Shown piece after piece: positions 35,506 through 44,108 of a DNA stretch of 64,000 nt. The notes beneath the pieces were generated by a model. It was given only the letters and a program-made list of their open reading frames with translations, had not been told where the DNA came from and searched no databases. This DNA comes from Pseudarthrobacter sp. ATCC 49987. Lineage in GTDB: Bacteria; Actinomycetota; Actinomycetes; Actinomycetales; Micrococcaceae. Each line of letters opens with the position of its first letter. Position 1 is the first letter of the stretch. A program made the translations under genes and the position numbers. The stretch is taken from contig NZ_JAABNS010000001.1 in assembly GCF_009928425.1 (NCBI RefSeq), forward strand, positions 868,001-932,000. The letters are read 5' to 3'.

Positions 35506-36396
35506 CTAGGCGCCCAGCGGGGCGGCGGCCACGGTCGGCATGGTCGGCGACGCCGAGCCGCCGGCCGGTTCCACCGTGATGCCGAGTGCGGCGGCGGTGC
35601 TGATGCCCTTGACGACGGCCGGCTTGGACAGCGCTTCCGCGTCCATCAGGCCCTGGGACACCGGGGCCGAGCCGTCCTTGGGGATCAGCCACATCTGGTA
35701 GACCTTGCCTGCCGGCGGTGCCGGGACGTCGTTCATCTTGACGACGATCGCGTCCTTCGAGCTCGAGACCGACACGGTGGCCGTTCCGCCGCCGATGACG
35801 TCAACTGTCGCCTGGCGCACATCGCCGGCCTGCAGCACCTGGTTCAGTGGATCGTTCTGGTTCGCCACATAGGCGCCGACGCCGACGCCGCCCAAAGCGA
35901 TCACGGCTGCGGCAGCGACGCCGACAATCCAGTTGCGCATTCCCTGCGGCCGGCGCCGTTCGTCACGGCGCCTGCGGGCGGCGCCGAGTTCATCGGTGAC
36001 CGCGAGCTCGGAGGGCTCCCGGACAGGCCGGGCCACGACCGGCGGGACCGCCGTCGGCCCGCGGTGCAGCTGCCCGTCCGGCGCCGCGGCGGAGTCCTGG
36101 GCGGGCAGCGACGCCATGATCCGGTCCAGCAGGCCGGCCGGCGGTTCTTCCTCCGCGGCAAAGCTGGTGGCGAGTGTCTCCCGGGCCTGGCGGAGGCGTT
36201 CGTCAAAGACGGCGCGTTCGGAGGGCGGAGCCGAGGCGAGGTAAGCCTCGATGGCGGCGCGCTCGGCGTCGTCCACGGCGTTCAGGGCGTACACCTCGGC
36301 GAGGTCAGCCGCCCGCCCCGAGGCAAGGTCGGTGGCGATATCGGCTGCAAAGCCGCCAGGGACGCGGCCGTCGTTCTGTGCATTAATGTCGGTCAT
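35506..36396 (-). CDS. rskA: anti-sigma-K factor RskA-like membrane protein
   Basis: This 296-residue protein has an N-terminal cytoplasmic anti-sigma region (LAEVYALNAVDDAERAAIEAYL), one membrane helix near residues 152-174 (NWIVGVAAAAVIALGGVGVGAYV) and an extracytoplasmic RskA domain with KVYQMWLIPKDG. It starts one base after the sigma gene stop, so both are co-translated. RskA sequesters its sigma factor until it is cleaved by regulated proteolysis. It lacks the HxxxCxxC motif, so it is not a zinc anti-sigma factor. Confidence 0.92.
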   Translation of the reverse strand: MTDINAQNDGRVPGGFAADIATDLASGRAADLAEVYALNAVDDAERAAIEAYLASAPPSERAVFDERLRQARETLATSFAAEEEPPAGLLDRIMASLPAQDSAAAPDGQLHRGPTAVPPVVARPVREPSELAVTDELGAARRRRDERRRPQGMRNWIVGVAAAAVIALGGVGVGAYVANQNDPLNQVLQAGDVRQATVDVIGGGTATVSVSSSKDAIVVKMNDVPAPPAGKVYQMWLIPKDGSAPVSQGLMDAEALSKPAVVKGISTAAALGITVEPAGGSASPTMPTVAAAPLGA

Positions 36397-36397
36397 C

Positions 36398-37003
36398 TCA
36401 ACTCACCCCCAGACAGGTCTTCAGTCGGATTAGTCCGTCGCGGATGCGGGACTTGATGGTGGGCACCGCAGCATTGAGCTTCTCTGCGACTTCCCGGTAG
36501 GTGAGGCCGCCGTAGTAGGCCAGCCGCACGGACTCCTGTTGTGTATCGGTCAGCGTCCCCAGGCAACGGACCACGGCCTCGGCCTCAAGCCGGCTGCCGA
36601 CCTCGTCCGAGACGGAATCGTGATCGATGTCCTGGCGGCTGGCGCCGTATTTCGCTTCCCGGTCGGTGGAGGACTGGGACGACCTGACCTTGTCCACGGC
36701 CCGGCGGTGCGAGATGGTCATGAGCCAAGCGAGCGGGCTGCCGGCCTCGGGGTTGAACTTGGAGGCGTTCTGCCAGACCTGGAGGAAGACCTCCTGGGTG
36801 GTGTCCTCGCTGAGTTCAACATCGATCAGTACCCGCCGGGCCATGCCGAAGACTCGCCGGGAGGTGAGTTCGTAGAACTCGGCGAAGGCTGCCTGGTCAC
36901 CGCGGGCAACCTGCTCCAGCAGTGCGGCGAGCCGGCGGTTTACGTCGGCTGGTGTGCCAGGGGGAGCGGCAGCCTCGGGGTTCGGGGCGTTGGGAGTTTC
37001 CAT
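36398..37003 (-). CDS. sigK: ECF sigma factor, SigK-like
   Basis: This 201-residue sigma factor has region 2 (FAEFYELTSRRVFGMARRVLIDVELSEDTTQEVFLQVW, abbreviated as FAEFYEL to EVFLQVW) and region 4 (LTDTQQESVRLAYYGGLTYREVAEKL) with a helix-turn-helix. The pairing with RskA immediately downstream supports the SigK group. I start at the ATG at 37003, where family similarity begins (METPNAPNPE); the longer frame from 37120 has a compositionally odd leader. Region 2 motif TISHRRAVDKVR is typical. Expected role is an envelope or redox response. Confidence 0.92.
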   Translation of the reverse strand: METPNAPNPEAAAPPGTPADVNRRLAALLEQVARGDQAAFAEFYELTSRRVFGMARRVLIDVELSEDTTQEVFLQVWQNASKFNPEAGSPLAWLMTISHRRAVDKVRSSQSSTDREAKYGASRQDIDHDSVSDEVGSRLEAEAVVRCLGTLTDTQQESVRLAYYGGLTYREVAEKLNAAVPTIKSRIRDGLIRLKTCLGVS

Positions 37004-37237
37004 CACCTTCAAGCATAAGGTGCCCGCCGCCGATCGCGGGTCAGGATGGGTTCCGGCCGGGACGTGGCCGCCGGCAACACACCGGGCGGGATGCCTGTCC
37101 ACCTGCACAGTAGTTCTCACCTGCCGTTCCTCGCTCCTTTCCCCGCTCCGTTGGCCCGCTGGTTGAACGGGGCTTCAGAAGTGATTCGGGACTGCCGGCC
37201 AGCCGGATGGGCGGCACGCCGGATTAGTTGCGGCCGG

Positions 37238-37705
37238 CTACAGCCTGGCGCCGGCGAATCCGTTCTGGCGCCAGGCCTCATAGACCGCGATCGAGGCTGC
37301 GTTCGCAAGGTTCAGCGAGCGAAGCGCAGGCAGCATCGGCAACCTGACGCGTGAGGTGACATGGGGGTCGTGCTTGAGTTCCTCGGGCAGGCCCACGGAT
37401 TCGCGGCCGAAGAGCAGCACGTCCCCGGGCCGGTAACTGATGTCCGTGTAGGACACCTCGCCATCGGAGGTGAAGGCGAAGACGCGCTCCGGTGCGAGGG
37501 CGGCCCAGGCGGCGTCGATGTCCTGGTGGACGGTCACGACGGCGAGGTCGTGGTAGTCGAGGCCGGCCCGGCGCAGCTTCGCGTCGGAGAAATCGAAGCC
37601 CAGGGGCTCCACCAGGTGGAGCTCGGCTCCCGTGATGGCGGCCAGGCGGATGGCGTTGCCCGTATTGCCGGGGATTTCAGGGGCGTGGAAGAGGATGCGG
37701 AACAC
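37238..37705 (-). CDS. trmL: tRNA (cytidine(34)-2'-O)-methyltransferase TrmL
   Basis: This 155-residue SPOUT methyltransferase has the knotted C-terminal motifs: LLFGRESVGLP (motif 2) and LPMLPALRSLNLANAASIAVYEAWRQ (motif 3), and an N-terminus HAPEIPGNTGNAIRL typical of the minimal TrmL/YibK form without extra RNA-binding domains. It should methylate the ribose of the wobble base in leucine tRNAs using SAM. The start is GTG with TAGGAT six bases upstream. Confidence 0.93.
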   Translation of the reverse strand: MFRILFHAPEIPGNTGNAIRLAAITGAELHLVEPLGFDFSDAKLRRAGLDYHDLAVVTVHQDIDAAWAALAPERVFAFTSDGEVSYTDISYRPGDVLLFGRESVGLPEELKHDPHVTSRVRLPMLPALRSLNLANAASIAVYEAWRQNGFAGARL

Positions 37706-37711
37706 GGTCCC

Positions 37712-37717
37712 ATCCTA
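37712..37717 (-). promoter_or_regulatory. putative -10 hexamer for leaderless trmL transcript
   Basis: TAGGAT on the minus strand precedes the GTG at 37705 by exactly six bases (GGGACC). GGGA could also be read as a weak ribosome-binding site. Confidence 0.4.
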
Positions 37718-37726
37718 GCGAGCCTG

Positions 37727-38683
37727 CTAGTGCATCCCGCGCAGCAGCCGGGCCAGCACCGGGACGATGACGGTGTTGGGGGCCGGGCCGGAACCCAGGA
37801 ACTGCTTGAGTCCGCGTGCCAGGCCGGCGGCATTGACCACCTGCACGGTCTCGTGAGCCCCGGAACGGCGGTGCCGGTCGATCACGGGTTCGTGCAGGTT
37901 GCCGTCGGTGCTGTGGACCACGGTCCAGCCGGTGACGTTCAGTTCCGGGAAGATGTCCTGCATGCGGCGCACCACGTGGGCCAGCTGGGGCGGTGCGATT
38001 GACCGGCCGCCGTGGGTGAGGGCGCTGCCGTTCCAGGCATAGGCGCCGGCCGGCAGCAGCATCGAGCCGATGATCGCCATGCGGTAGCCGGAGAGCACCA
38101 CGTGGTCGATGTGGGTGTTGTCCGCCGGAGACTGCAGCCCGTTGATCAGCCGTGCGGCCGGGATGGCGGGGAGGATCTGCCTGCTGATGAGCTGTACGGT
38201 CCGCATTTCCCGCTGGATCCGGGCCTCCGCCCCGAAGATGCCCCGTTTGCGGGGCAGCCCGTGGACCTGCTGGCGGGCCAGGCTTTCCGGGATCAGCGGT
38301 ACCTCGCCGGTCCCGGCATACTGCTCGAAGGGCGGGACGAAGACCGGGGCGTCGGATGCCGTGTTCCGGGGCGTGTTGGGGCGCCGGACGTTGGCCGAGG
38401 CACGGCTCCCGGCCGCCGGGGCATCAAAGTGTGCCCCCTCGTCAGGGGGAGGTTCCGCGAAGGCGCCACGGCCGCTGCCGTAGGAGCGGTCGTACTCGGC
38501 CCGGCTCTTGGCGTCGATCAGTGTTTCGTAGGCGAGTGTGACGCGCCGGAATGCGGCGGGGTCGCCGCCGTGGTCCGGGTGCGCGGTGCGGGCGGCCCGG
38601 CGGTAGGCCACCTTGATTTCCTTATCCGTCGCCGTCACGGGGATCCGGAGCACCTGGTAATGCGAGCTGTTGCCCTGCGTCAA
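37727..38683 (-). CDS. J-domain protein with NERD-like C-terminal region
   Basis: The first 70 residues form a DnaJ J-domain with HPD at residues 35-37, followed by a Pro/Ala-rich linker. It lacks the Gly/Phe and zinc-finger regions of true DnaJ. Residues about 150-270 read like a degenerate nuclease-related domain: NTHIDHVVLSGYRMAIIGSMLLPAGAYAW resembles the IDHVV...ID.K pattern of NERD, but the catalytic ExK is not apparent. Start is TTG at 38683 with AAAGGA upstream. It would recruit Hsp70 to an unknown client, possibly nucleic acid or membrane. The C-terminal assignment is tentative. Confidence 0.78.
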   Translation of the reverse strand: MTQGNSSHYQVLRIPVTATDKEIKVAYRRAARTAHPDHGGDPAAFRRVTLAYETLIDAKSRAEYDRSYGSGRGAFAEPPPDEGAHFDAPAAGSRASANVRRPNTPRNTASDAPVFVPPFEQYAGTGEVPLIPESLARQQVHGLPRKRGIFGAEARIQREMRTVQLISRQILPAIPAARLINGLQSPADNTHIDHVVLSGYRMAIIGSMLLPAGAYAWNGSALTHGGRSIAPPQLAHVVRRMQDIFPELNVTGWTVVHSTDGNLHEPVIDRHRRSGAHETVQVVNAAGLARGLKQFLGSGPAPNTVIVPVLARLLRGMH

Positions 38684-38808
38684 GCAAGAATCCTTTGCGT
38701 CGATGGTGCCAGCCCATCCTGGACGTCCGGCCTGGCCAGTTTAACCGGCAAGGGGAAGAACGAGCGCAAGGGCACGGAAGGTTCCCGGCGGCTGGCATAA
38801 TTCAGCGC

Positions 38809-39711
38809 ATGATCATCGCCGTCGCCGTCAACCCGCGGGCATCCTTTGGCCGCGGGCGGCGTGCCGGCAACGAGGCGGCCGAATGCTTCCGGGCGGCCGG
38901 GGCCGAAGTCCTGGTCCTTTGCGAGGACAGTTATGACGCGCTTGCACGGGCCGTGGACAAGGCGCTGGCCTCAGGGGTGGACGCCCTCGTCGTCGTGGGA
39001 GGCGACGGAATGGTCCACCTCGGCGTCAATGCGCTCGCCGGATCGGGTATGCCCTTGGGTGCGGTCCCGCTGGGGATCGTCCCGACCGGCACCGGAAACG
39101 ACATGGCGCGGACGCTCGGTATACCGGCGCAAAACATCCCCGGGGCCTGTGCTGCGGCTCTGGCGGCCCTGGCGTCCGGCGGGCGGCTGATCGACGCCGG
39201 GCGGGCCTCGTCCGGGGACTCGTCCCGCTGGTTTGCCGGGGTGTTGTCCGCCGGGTTCGACGCGGCCGTCAACGAGCGGGCCAACGCCTGGCGGTGGCCC
39301 CGTGGAAAGGCCCGGTACCACCTCGCGATGCTCAGCGAACTCGCCTCGTTCCGGCCGATCAAGTACACCGTGACGGCCGACGGCGAGCGCTGGCAGCAAG
39401 GAGCGATGCTGATGTCCGTTGCCAACGGCCAGTCGATCGGCGGCGGCATGAAGATCACGCCTGACGCCGTGCCCGACGACGGCTACCTGGACCTCTTTAT
39501 CGTCAGCCCGCTGTCCCGGACCGGCCTGCTGAAGGTCTTTCCGAAGGTCTTTTCCGGCGGCCACCTGGGACATCCGGCCGTGCACATCCGGCGGGTGCGC
39601 ACGGTCGAGCTGTCGGCGGACAAGGTGGTGGCGTACGCGGACGGGGAGCGGATAGGTCCGTTGCCGCTCACCATCGAGGTGGTTCCCGGGGCGGTGCGCG
39701 TCCTGGCCTAG
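38809..39711 (+). CDS. diacylglycerol kinase-family (YegS-like) lipid kinase
   Basis: This 300-residue protein has the lipid-kinase nucleotide-binding motifs VVVGGDGMVHLGVNAL (GGDG at 64-67) and GIVPTGTGNDMARTLG (GTGND at 94-98). The C-terminal domain includes GGGMKITPDAVPDDGYLDLFIV and ends YADGERIGPLPLTIEVVPGAVRVLA, as in YegS/DgkB-type kinases. The likely substrate is diacylglycerol or a related lipid. The start is the ATG at 38809; CATAAT lies seven bases upstream, close to the leaderless geometry seen elsewhere. Confidence 0.92.
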   Translation: MIIAVAVNPRASFGRGRRAGNEAAECFRAAGAEVLVLCEDSYDALARAVDKALASGVDALVVVGGDGMVHLGVNALAGSGMPLGAVPLGIVPTGTGNDMARTLGIPAQNIPGACAAALAALASGGRLIDAGRASSGDSSRWFAGVLSAGFDAAVNERANAWRWPRGKARYHLAMLSELASFRPIKYTVTADGERWQQGAMLMSVANGQSIGGGMKITPDAVPDDGYLDLFIVSPLSRTGLLKVFPKVFSGGHLGHPAVHIRRVRTVELSADKVVAYADGERIGPLPLTIEVVPGAVRVLA

Positions 39712-39756
39712 CCCGAGGGGGCGTCGACGCCTTCGCCGCGGGAGTTTAAGATCCGA

Positions 39757-39768
39757 GAGTCTAGACTC
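39757..39768 (+). promoter_or_regulatory. 12-bp perfect palindrome containing a TAGACT -10-like hexamer
   Basis: GAGTCTAGACTC lies 54 bases before the lipoprotein ATG, and TAGACT within it could be its -10 element. A regulator site overlapping the promoter is possible. Confidence 0.35.
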
Positions 39769-39821
39769 GTGCGGGGGCCCGGGCAGGAAGCGGAACGGGC
39801 ACAGCGACAGTGGGGCGGGGC

Positions 39822-40556
39822 ATGGGAATCAAGCGCGACACCGGGACCGCGGCAACGGCGGGCAGGAGCATCGGTACCCGTTGCGTCCTCCGGGGCCGCC
39901 GGGGGAGCCGCGCGTTCCTGGTGCTCGCCGTCACGGCCGTGCTGGCCGGCTGCAGCGTTGGCGTTCCGGACCCCTCCGCGCCCAGGGCGGCACCTGCGAC
40001 TGCGACCCTCGCCACCCCCACCATCACCCCCGGCCACGACGCCGCTGCTGTTGCGGCGAAGGACATGCCCTTCGCCGCCGGCGACACCCTGGCGGCCGGC
40101 GTGCCCGTCCAGCTATCCGACGGGCTGCGGGACGTGCCGCGATGGAAGCCCGGCAGGGAAAACGTGGCCGGTGCCAGTGCGTTCGTCAAGGAGGACGGCT
40201 GTGTGGTCTCGGCCAAGGTGCGGACCAACCAGTCAGCCCTCGCCGTATCCGGGGACGACAAGGCGTCCACTGAAGCGCTCTTCCGCTACCTGGACGCCAG
40301 TATTCTTCCAGGCTACCTGAAACCGGAGACCCTGCGCTGGGGCGGAGAACCCGGGAAGCCCGCTCCGCGCGTCGACGTCCTTGTGTATACGGGCGGTGAC
40401 CGGGCCGGTACCCGGGCCACGGCAATCTACGCCCGCCTTTTCAGCAAGTCGGGCTCCTCCGCGTACCTGTCCGCCTCCTGCCCCGATGCCGCGACGCTGG
40501 CCGCCGCGCGGATCGAGGCCGAAGCATGGATCGCCGTCGTTCCTCCGTCCGGCTGA
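39822..40556 (+). CDS. hypothetical lipoprotein
   Basis: This 244-residue protein has a basic N-terminus, a hydrophobic segment (AFLVLAVTAV) and a lipobox LAGC with Cys44, so it should be a lipid-anchored extracytoplasmic protein. The mature part has a Pro/Thr/Ala linker, then a compact domain with KEDGCVVSAK and SASCPD, whose two cysteines may form a disulfide. I do not recognise a family. I prefer the ATG at 39822 with GGGGCGGGG before it over the GTG at 39810. Confidence 0.75.
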   Translation: MGIKRDTGTAATAGRSIGTRCVLRGRRGSRAFLVLAVTAVLAGCSVGVPDPSAPRAAPATATLATPTITPGHDAAAVAAKDMPFAAGDTLAAGVPVQLSDGLRDVPRWKPGRENVAGASAFVKEDGCVVSAKVRTNQSALAVSGDDKASTEALFRYLDASILPGYLKPETLRWGGEPGKPAPRVDVLVYTGGDRAGTRATAIYARLFSKSGSSAYLSASCPDAATLAAARIEAEAWIAVVPPSG

Positions 40557-40644
40557 GACGTCCGTCCGGCTGGGACGTCAGTCCGGCTGGGACCGCCGGG
40601 ACGACAGGCCGGATCCGGCCGGCCCGGATCGCCGGGGGAACCGC

Positions 40645-41058
40645 TCAGGCCCGCCTGGTTGGCGAGATCCGGTTCAGGGCCAGCGCCCCGACCAGCAGGC
40701 CAAAATCGCGCAGGGCCACGTCAAAAAAGCTGCCCAGGACGAGGAGGTTGAGGATGATGCCGAAAAGCCAGGCCGCCACGAGCAGCGAGCCGAACCGGGG
40801 CTTCAGCGCCACCGTCAGGCCCGCGACGATCTCCACGACGCCGACCACATACATGATGGTCTGCGCCGGCAGCGGGACGACATTCGTGACCGCGGGCGCC
40901 AGGTACATGGTCCAGTCGGTGAGCAGGTTGGTGAACTTGTCCAGGCCGAAGATTACCGGCGCGACGGTGAACACCGTCCGCAGGAGCAGGAATGCCTGCC
41001 GCACGGGAGCCGGGGCCAGTTGTCCGGCCGGGGTGCTGATGGCTGGTGAAGATTTCAT
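40645..41058 (-). CDS. DoxX-family membrane protein
   Basis: This 137-residue protein has four predicted membrane segments and the DoxX-type opening AFLLLRTVFTVAPVIFGLDKF, followed by YVVGVVEIVAGL and a C-terminal FFDVALRDFGLLVGALAL. DoxX proteins are linked to thiosulfate/quinone redox or detoxification complexes, but this subgroup is uncharacterised. It has a strong GAAGGAGA site. It is divergent from the helix-turn-helix regulator gene and shares with it a 90-base gap that contains a perfect inverted repeat. Confidence 0.85.
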   Translation of the reverse strand: MKSSPAISTPAGQLAPAPVRQAFLLLRTVFTVAPVIFGLDKFTNLLTDWTMYLAPAVTNVVPLPAQTIMYVVGVVEIVAGLTVALKPRFGSLLVAAWLFGIILNLLVLGSFFDVALRDFGLLVGALALNRISPTRRA

Positions 41059-41067
41059 GATGTCTCC

Positions 41068-41096
41068 TTCTAAAAGTAGATAGCTTGATTTTAGAA
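41068..41096. promoter_or_regulatory. inverted-repeat operator candidate between doxX-like gene and regulator
   Basis: TTCTAAAA (41068-41075) and TTTTAGAA (41089-41096) are perfect inverted repeats separated by 13 bases. A further half-site-like TTTTAGAG is at 41128-41135. The site lies between the two divergent starts, closest to the doxX-like gene, where the neighbouring regulator could repress it. Confidence 0.6.
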
Positions 41097-41136
41097 TGGT
41101 GGCAGGTAGTTAAGCAATGAACCTTGTTTTTAGAGT

Positions 41137-41142
41137 TAGGCT
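41137..41142 (+). promoter_or_regulatory. putative -10 hexamer for leaderless regulator transcript
   Basis: TAGGCT is followed by GAATCC and the ATG at 41149, again six bases, with no ribosome-binding site. Confidence 0.42.
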
Positions 41143-41148
41143 GAATCC

Positions 41149-41898
41149 ATGATCCGAACACCCTGGAACCGCAGGATTGCGGCCGTCGCCTCCCTGGGGG
41201 ATGCGAACCGCCGGAGGCTGTTCGACTTCGTCGCCTCGGCCGGGTGCGCCGTCAGCCGCGACGCCGCCGCGGGTGCACTCGGCCTGCCGAGGAGCACGGC
41301 GTCCTTCCAGCTGGACCGGCTGGTGCAGGACGGGCTGCTGGCTGTGGAGTTCCGAAAGCTTGGCGGCAGGGGAGGGCCCGGCTCGGGCCGTCCGGCCAAG
41401 CTGTATCTGGCAGCTGTCCGGGAGGTCGCCGCCTCAGTGCCGGACCGGAACTATGATCTGGCCGCCGAGCTGTTGGTCTCGGCCATTGAGGATTCAACGT
41501 CCGACGGCGGAACCGCGCGCGAAGCCCTTTTGCGCGCCGCCTACGCGCGGGGGCAGTCCGCCGCCGGGGCCCAGGGCGGGACAGCGGGGCAGGCGAATGC
41601 CGGGACAACTGCCGGGGAAGCCACTTTCGCCGGGTTCCTCGCCGAGGAGGGCTACCGTCCCGAAGCCGACGGCGAGGGCGGACTGGTGCTGCTCAACTGT
41701 CCGTTCCACCGGATCGCCGAAGGCCACGCCGACGTCGTCTGCGCCATGAACGGGGCCTTCCTGGCCGGAGCCGCGAAAGGCATCGGCATCGATCCAGGCC
41801 GGGTCCAGGCTCTCGCCATCGAAGACCTCCGCGCGCAGGGGGCCGCGCAGCCGGCGCAGTGCTGCGCCCGGATCAAGCCCCAGGAACCCGGCTCTTAG
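41149..41898 (+). CDS. winged-helix transcriptional regulator with C-terminal cysteine/histidine cluster
   Basis: This 249-residue protein has an N-terminal ArsR-like winged helix (VASLGDANRRRLFDFVASAGCAVSRDAAAGALGLPRSTASFQLDRL in part; helix-turn-helix near residues 35-60). The C-terminal part carries LNCPFH (Cys184, His187), EGHADVVC (His193, Cys198) and a terminal QCCAR (Cys238, Cys239), a set that could bind a metal or an iron-sulfur cluster. Spacing differs from SufR. It is divergent from the DoxX-like gene and likely controls it. Its stop overlaps that of the convergent EamA gene (TTAG). Confidence 0.82.
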   Translation: MIRTPWNRRIAAVASLGDANRRRLFDFVASAGCAVSRDAAAGALGLPRSTASFQLDRLVQDGLLAVEFRKLGGRGGPGSGRPAKLYLAAVREVAASVPDRNYDLAAELLVSAIEDSTSDGGTAREALLRAAYARGQSAAGAQGGTAGQANAGTTAGEATFAGFLAEEGYRPEADGEGGLVLLNCPFHRIAEGHADVVCAMNGAFLAGAAKGIGIDPGRVQALAIEDLRAQGAAQPAQCCARIKPQEPGS

Positions 41899-42806
41899 GC
41901 GGTCCGGCCCGACGTGGCGGGCGCCGGGCGCTTGGCCTGCCCGGACCTCCCGGTCAACAGCACACCGACGATCACCAGCAGTCCGCCCACGATCTGGACG
42001 AGGGTGAGGGGAGTCCCCAGCACCACCGTGATGAGGGCCGTGAAGACCACAATCAGGTTGAGGTAGTTCCCGGCGGTTCCCGGCGGGGTCGTTTTCAGGG
42101 CAATGTTCCAGAACAGGTAAGCGCCCAGGGACGGGAAGACCACGATATACGCCAGCGCCCAGGCTTCGGTTTCCGTTTCCGGAAGCCGCACGTTCATAGC
42201 GGCAGCGAAGGGTGCGAGCGTCACGGCCGCAATGGCCACCTGAACCGCGGTGGCCGCGATGGCGGGGACAGCCAGTCTGCGGGCGATGATCGTGTAGAGC
42301 CCCCAGACCACAATCGCGCCGATCATCATGAGTTCGCCGGTGTTAATCGACAGGCTGAACACGCGCTGCAGCTCGCCCCGGGTCAGTACCAGCAGCACGC
42401 CGAGCAGGCCGAGGCAGATGCCGAGCCAGCCCAGGCGTGTGGTCCGCTCGCCGAGCAGGAGGATCGCCAGGGCCACGATCAGTGCCGGGTTGGCCGCCGT
42501 GATCAGGGCAGCGTTCACGGCTGAAGTGTGGCCGAGCGCGCCGTACAGCAGGAGCGTGTAGCCGCTCATGCCAAGCACGCTCAACAGCAGGAGCACCGGC
42601 CAGCGGCGCAGGACCGCGCGCCAGTCCGGCTTTTCGACGAAGTGGGCCAGGAGCAGCAGCGGCACAACGGCCAGGGTCCAGCGCCAGAATGTCAGGTCCA
42701 TCGGGGTCATTGAGGCGACGGCGGCCTTGCCGACAATGAAATTCCCCGACCAGAAGAGGGTGGCCAGGACCAGGTACAGGGGCGCTTTCACCGCTCGAAT
42801 GTACAC
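41895..42806 (-). CDS. EamA-family (drug/metabolite superfamily) transporter
   Basis: This 303-residue protein has ten hydrophobic segments in two EamA repeats, the first beginning LYLVLATLFWSGNFIVGKAAV and the second IVVWGLYTIIARRLAV. DMT-family members export amino acids, nucleosides or other metabolites; the substrate here cannot be named. The start is given as GTG 42806, with another GTG at 42791 possible, and neither has a strong ribosome-binding site. It is divergent from the cysteine desulfurase gene with only 35 bases between starts. Confidence 0.88.
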   Translation of the reverse strand: MYIRAVKAPLYLVLATLFWSGNFIVGKAAVASMTPMDLTFWRWTLAVVPLLLLAHFVEKPDWRAVLRRWPVLLLLSVLGMSGYTLLLYGALGHTSAVNAALITAANPALIVALAILLLGERTTRLGWLGICLGLLGVLLVLTRGELQRVFSLSINTGELMMIGAIVVWGLYTIIARRLAVPAIAATAVQVAIAAVTLAPFAAAMNVRLPETETEAWALAYIVVFPSLGAYLFWNIALKTTPPGTAGNYLNLIVVFTALITVVLGTPLTLVQIVGGLLVIVGVLLTGRSGQAKRPAPATSGRTA

Positions 42807-42829
42807 CAGTGCCGCCGCGGGCCCGCAGG

Positions 42830-42835
42830 TAGAAT
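42830..42835 (+). promoter_or_regulatory. putative -10 hexamer for leaderless cysteine desulfurase transcript
   Basis: TAGAAT is separated from the GTG at 42842 by TGCCCT, six bases. No Shine-Dalgarno sequence is present. Confidence 0.45.
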
Positions 42836-42841
42836 TGCCCT

Positions 42842-44074
42842 GTGCCCGTTTACCTTGATCATGCCGCCACCACCACCCTTGCCCCGAAGGCCCTGGCGGC
42901 GCTGACCCGCGAACTGGCCCGGACCGGCAACCCGTCCTCGCTGCACGGATCGGGCCGCCGCGCCCGGCGCGCCGTCGAGGACGCCCGCGAGGGGCTGGCG
43001 GCCGCGGCCGGCGCGCACCCCTCGGAAGTCATCTTCACCTCGGGCGGCACCGAAGCCGACAACCTCGCCGTCAAGGGCCTCTACTGGGCCCGGCACGCCG
43101 AAAACCCGGCCCGCACCCGGATCCTGTGCTCCGCCGTCGAACACCACGCCGTGCTGGACACCGTCGAATGGCTCGAACGGCACGAGGGCGCCGGGGTGAG
43201 CTGGCTGCCTGTGGATGCGGACGGCGTGGTCGACCTGGCCGTTCTGGAGGCAGAGCTCGCCCGGGACCCGGCGTCAATCGCCCTGGTCACGGTCATGTGG
43301 GCGAACAACGAAGTCGGCAGCATCCAGCCCATTGCGGAAATCGTCGGGCTGGCGCACCGGGCCGGCGTTCCGGTCCACTCCGATGCCGTCCAGGCGTTCG
43401 GCTCCGTGCCGGTGGATTTCCGGGTCAGCGGGCTCGACGCCATGTCGATCTCCGGGCACAAGATCGGCGGCCCGGTCGGCGTCGGGGCGCTGATGCTGGG
43501 CCGCGCCGTGAAGCTGACCCCGGTCCAGCACGGCGGGGGACAGGAGCGGGACGTCCGCTCCGGAACGCTCGACACCGCCTCCATTGCTGCCTTCGCAGCG
43601 GCAGCCGAATCCGTCACCGCCAATCTCCCGGGTGAAGCGGCGCGCCTCGCGGCGCTCCGGGACCGGCTGATCGACGGCGTCCTGGCAGCAGTGCCCGACG
43701 CCGTGCTCCGCGGGGCTACCGGTGCCGGACGGCTCCCGGGCAATGCGCACTTCACCTTCCCCGGCTGCGAAGGCGATTCGCTGCTTTTCCTGCTGGATCT
43801 GGCCGGGGTGGAATCCTCCACCGGTTCGGCCTGCACCGCGGGCGTGCCCCGGCCGTCCCATGTGCTGCTGGCGATGGGACTGGACGAGGATACGGCCCGG
43901 GGCGCCCAGCGGTTCAGCCTGGGGCACACTTCCACAGAAGCCGACGTCGATGCGCTGCTGGCTGCCCTGCCCGGCGCGTACGCCCGCGCGCGCCAGGCCG
44001 GCATGGCCGGGCACGAGTCCAGCATCCAGACCGCCGGGACGCTCGCCCGCCACTCCGCCGGCGGCACCCACTAG
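42842..44074 (+). CDS. cysteine desulfurase (NifS/IscS family)
   Basis: This 410-residue PLP enzyme converts cysteine to alanine and transfers the sulfur as persulfide. YLDHAATT begins the protein; VEHHAVLDT holds the cofactor-stacking His; SGHK contains the PLP Lys207; [10 protein letters not shown] contains the active Cys331. Its short position after the Cys and lack of a long N-terminal arm fit the IscS/NifS group I type. MnmA, which needs a persulfide donor, is the next plus-strand gene at 45573, so a role in tRNA 2-thiolation is plausible alongside iron-sulfur or other sulfur transfer. Confidence 0.93.
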   Translation: MPVYLDHAATTTLAPKALAALTRELARTGNPSSLHGSGRRARRAVEDAREGLAAAAGAHPSEVIFTSGGTEADNLAVKGLYWARHAENPARTRILCSAVEHHAVLDTVEWLERHEGAGVSWLPVDADGVVDLAVLEAELARDPASIALVTVMWANNEVGSIQPIAEIVGLAHRAGVPVHSDAVQAFGSVPVDFRVSGLDAMSISGHKIGGPVGVGALMLGRAVKLTPVQHGGGQERDVRSGTLDTASIAAFAAAAESVTANLPGEAARLAALRDRLIDGVLAAVPDAVLRGATGAGRLPGNAHFTFPGCEGDSLLFLLDLAGVESSTGSACTAGVPRPSHVLLAMGLDEDTARGAQRFSLGHTSTEADVDALLAALPGAYARARQAGMAGHESSIQTAGTLARHSAGGTH

Positions 44075-44108
44075 GCACTTGCCAGGGCCGGCAAGGGCGC
44101 CGGCCGGG

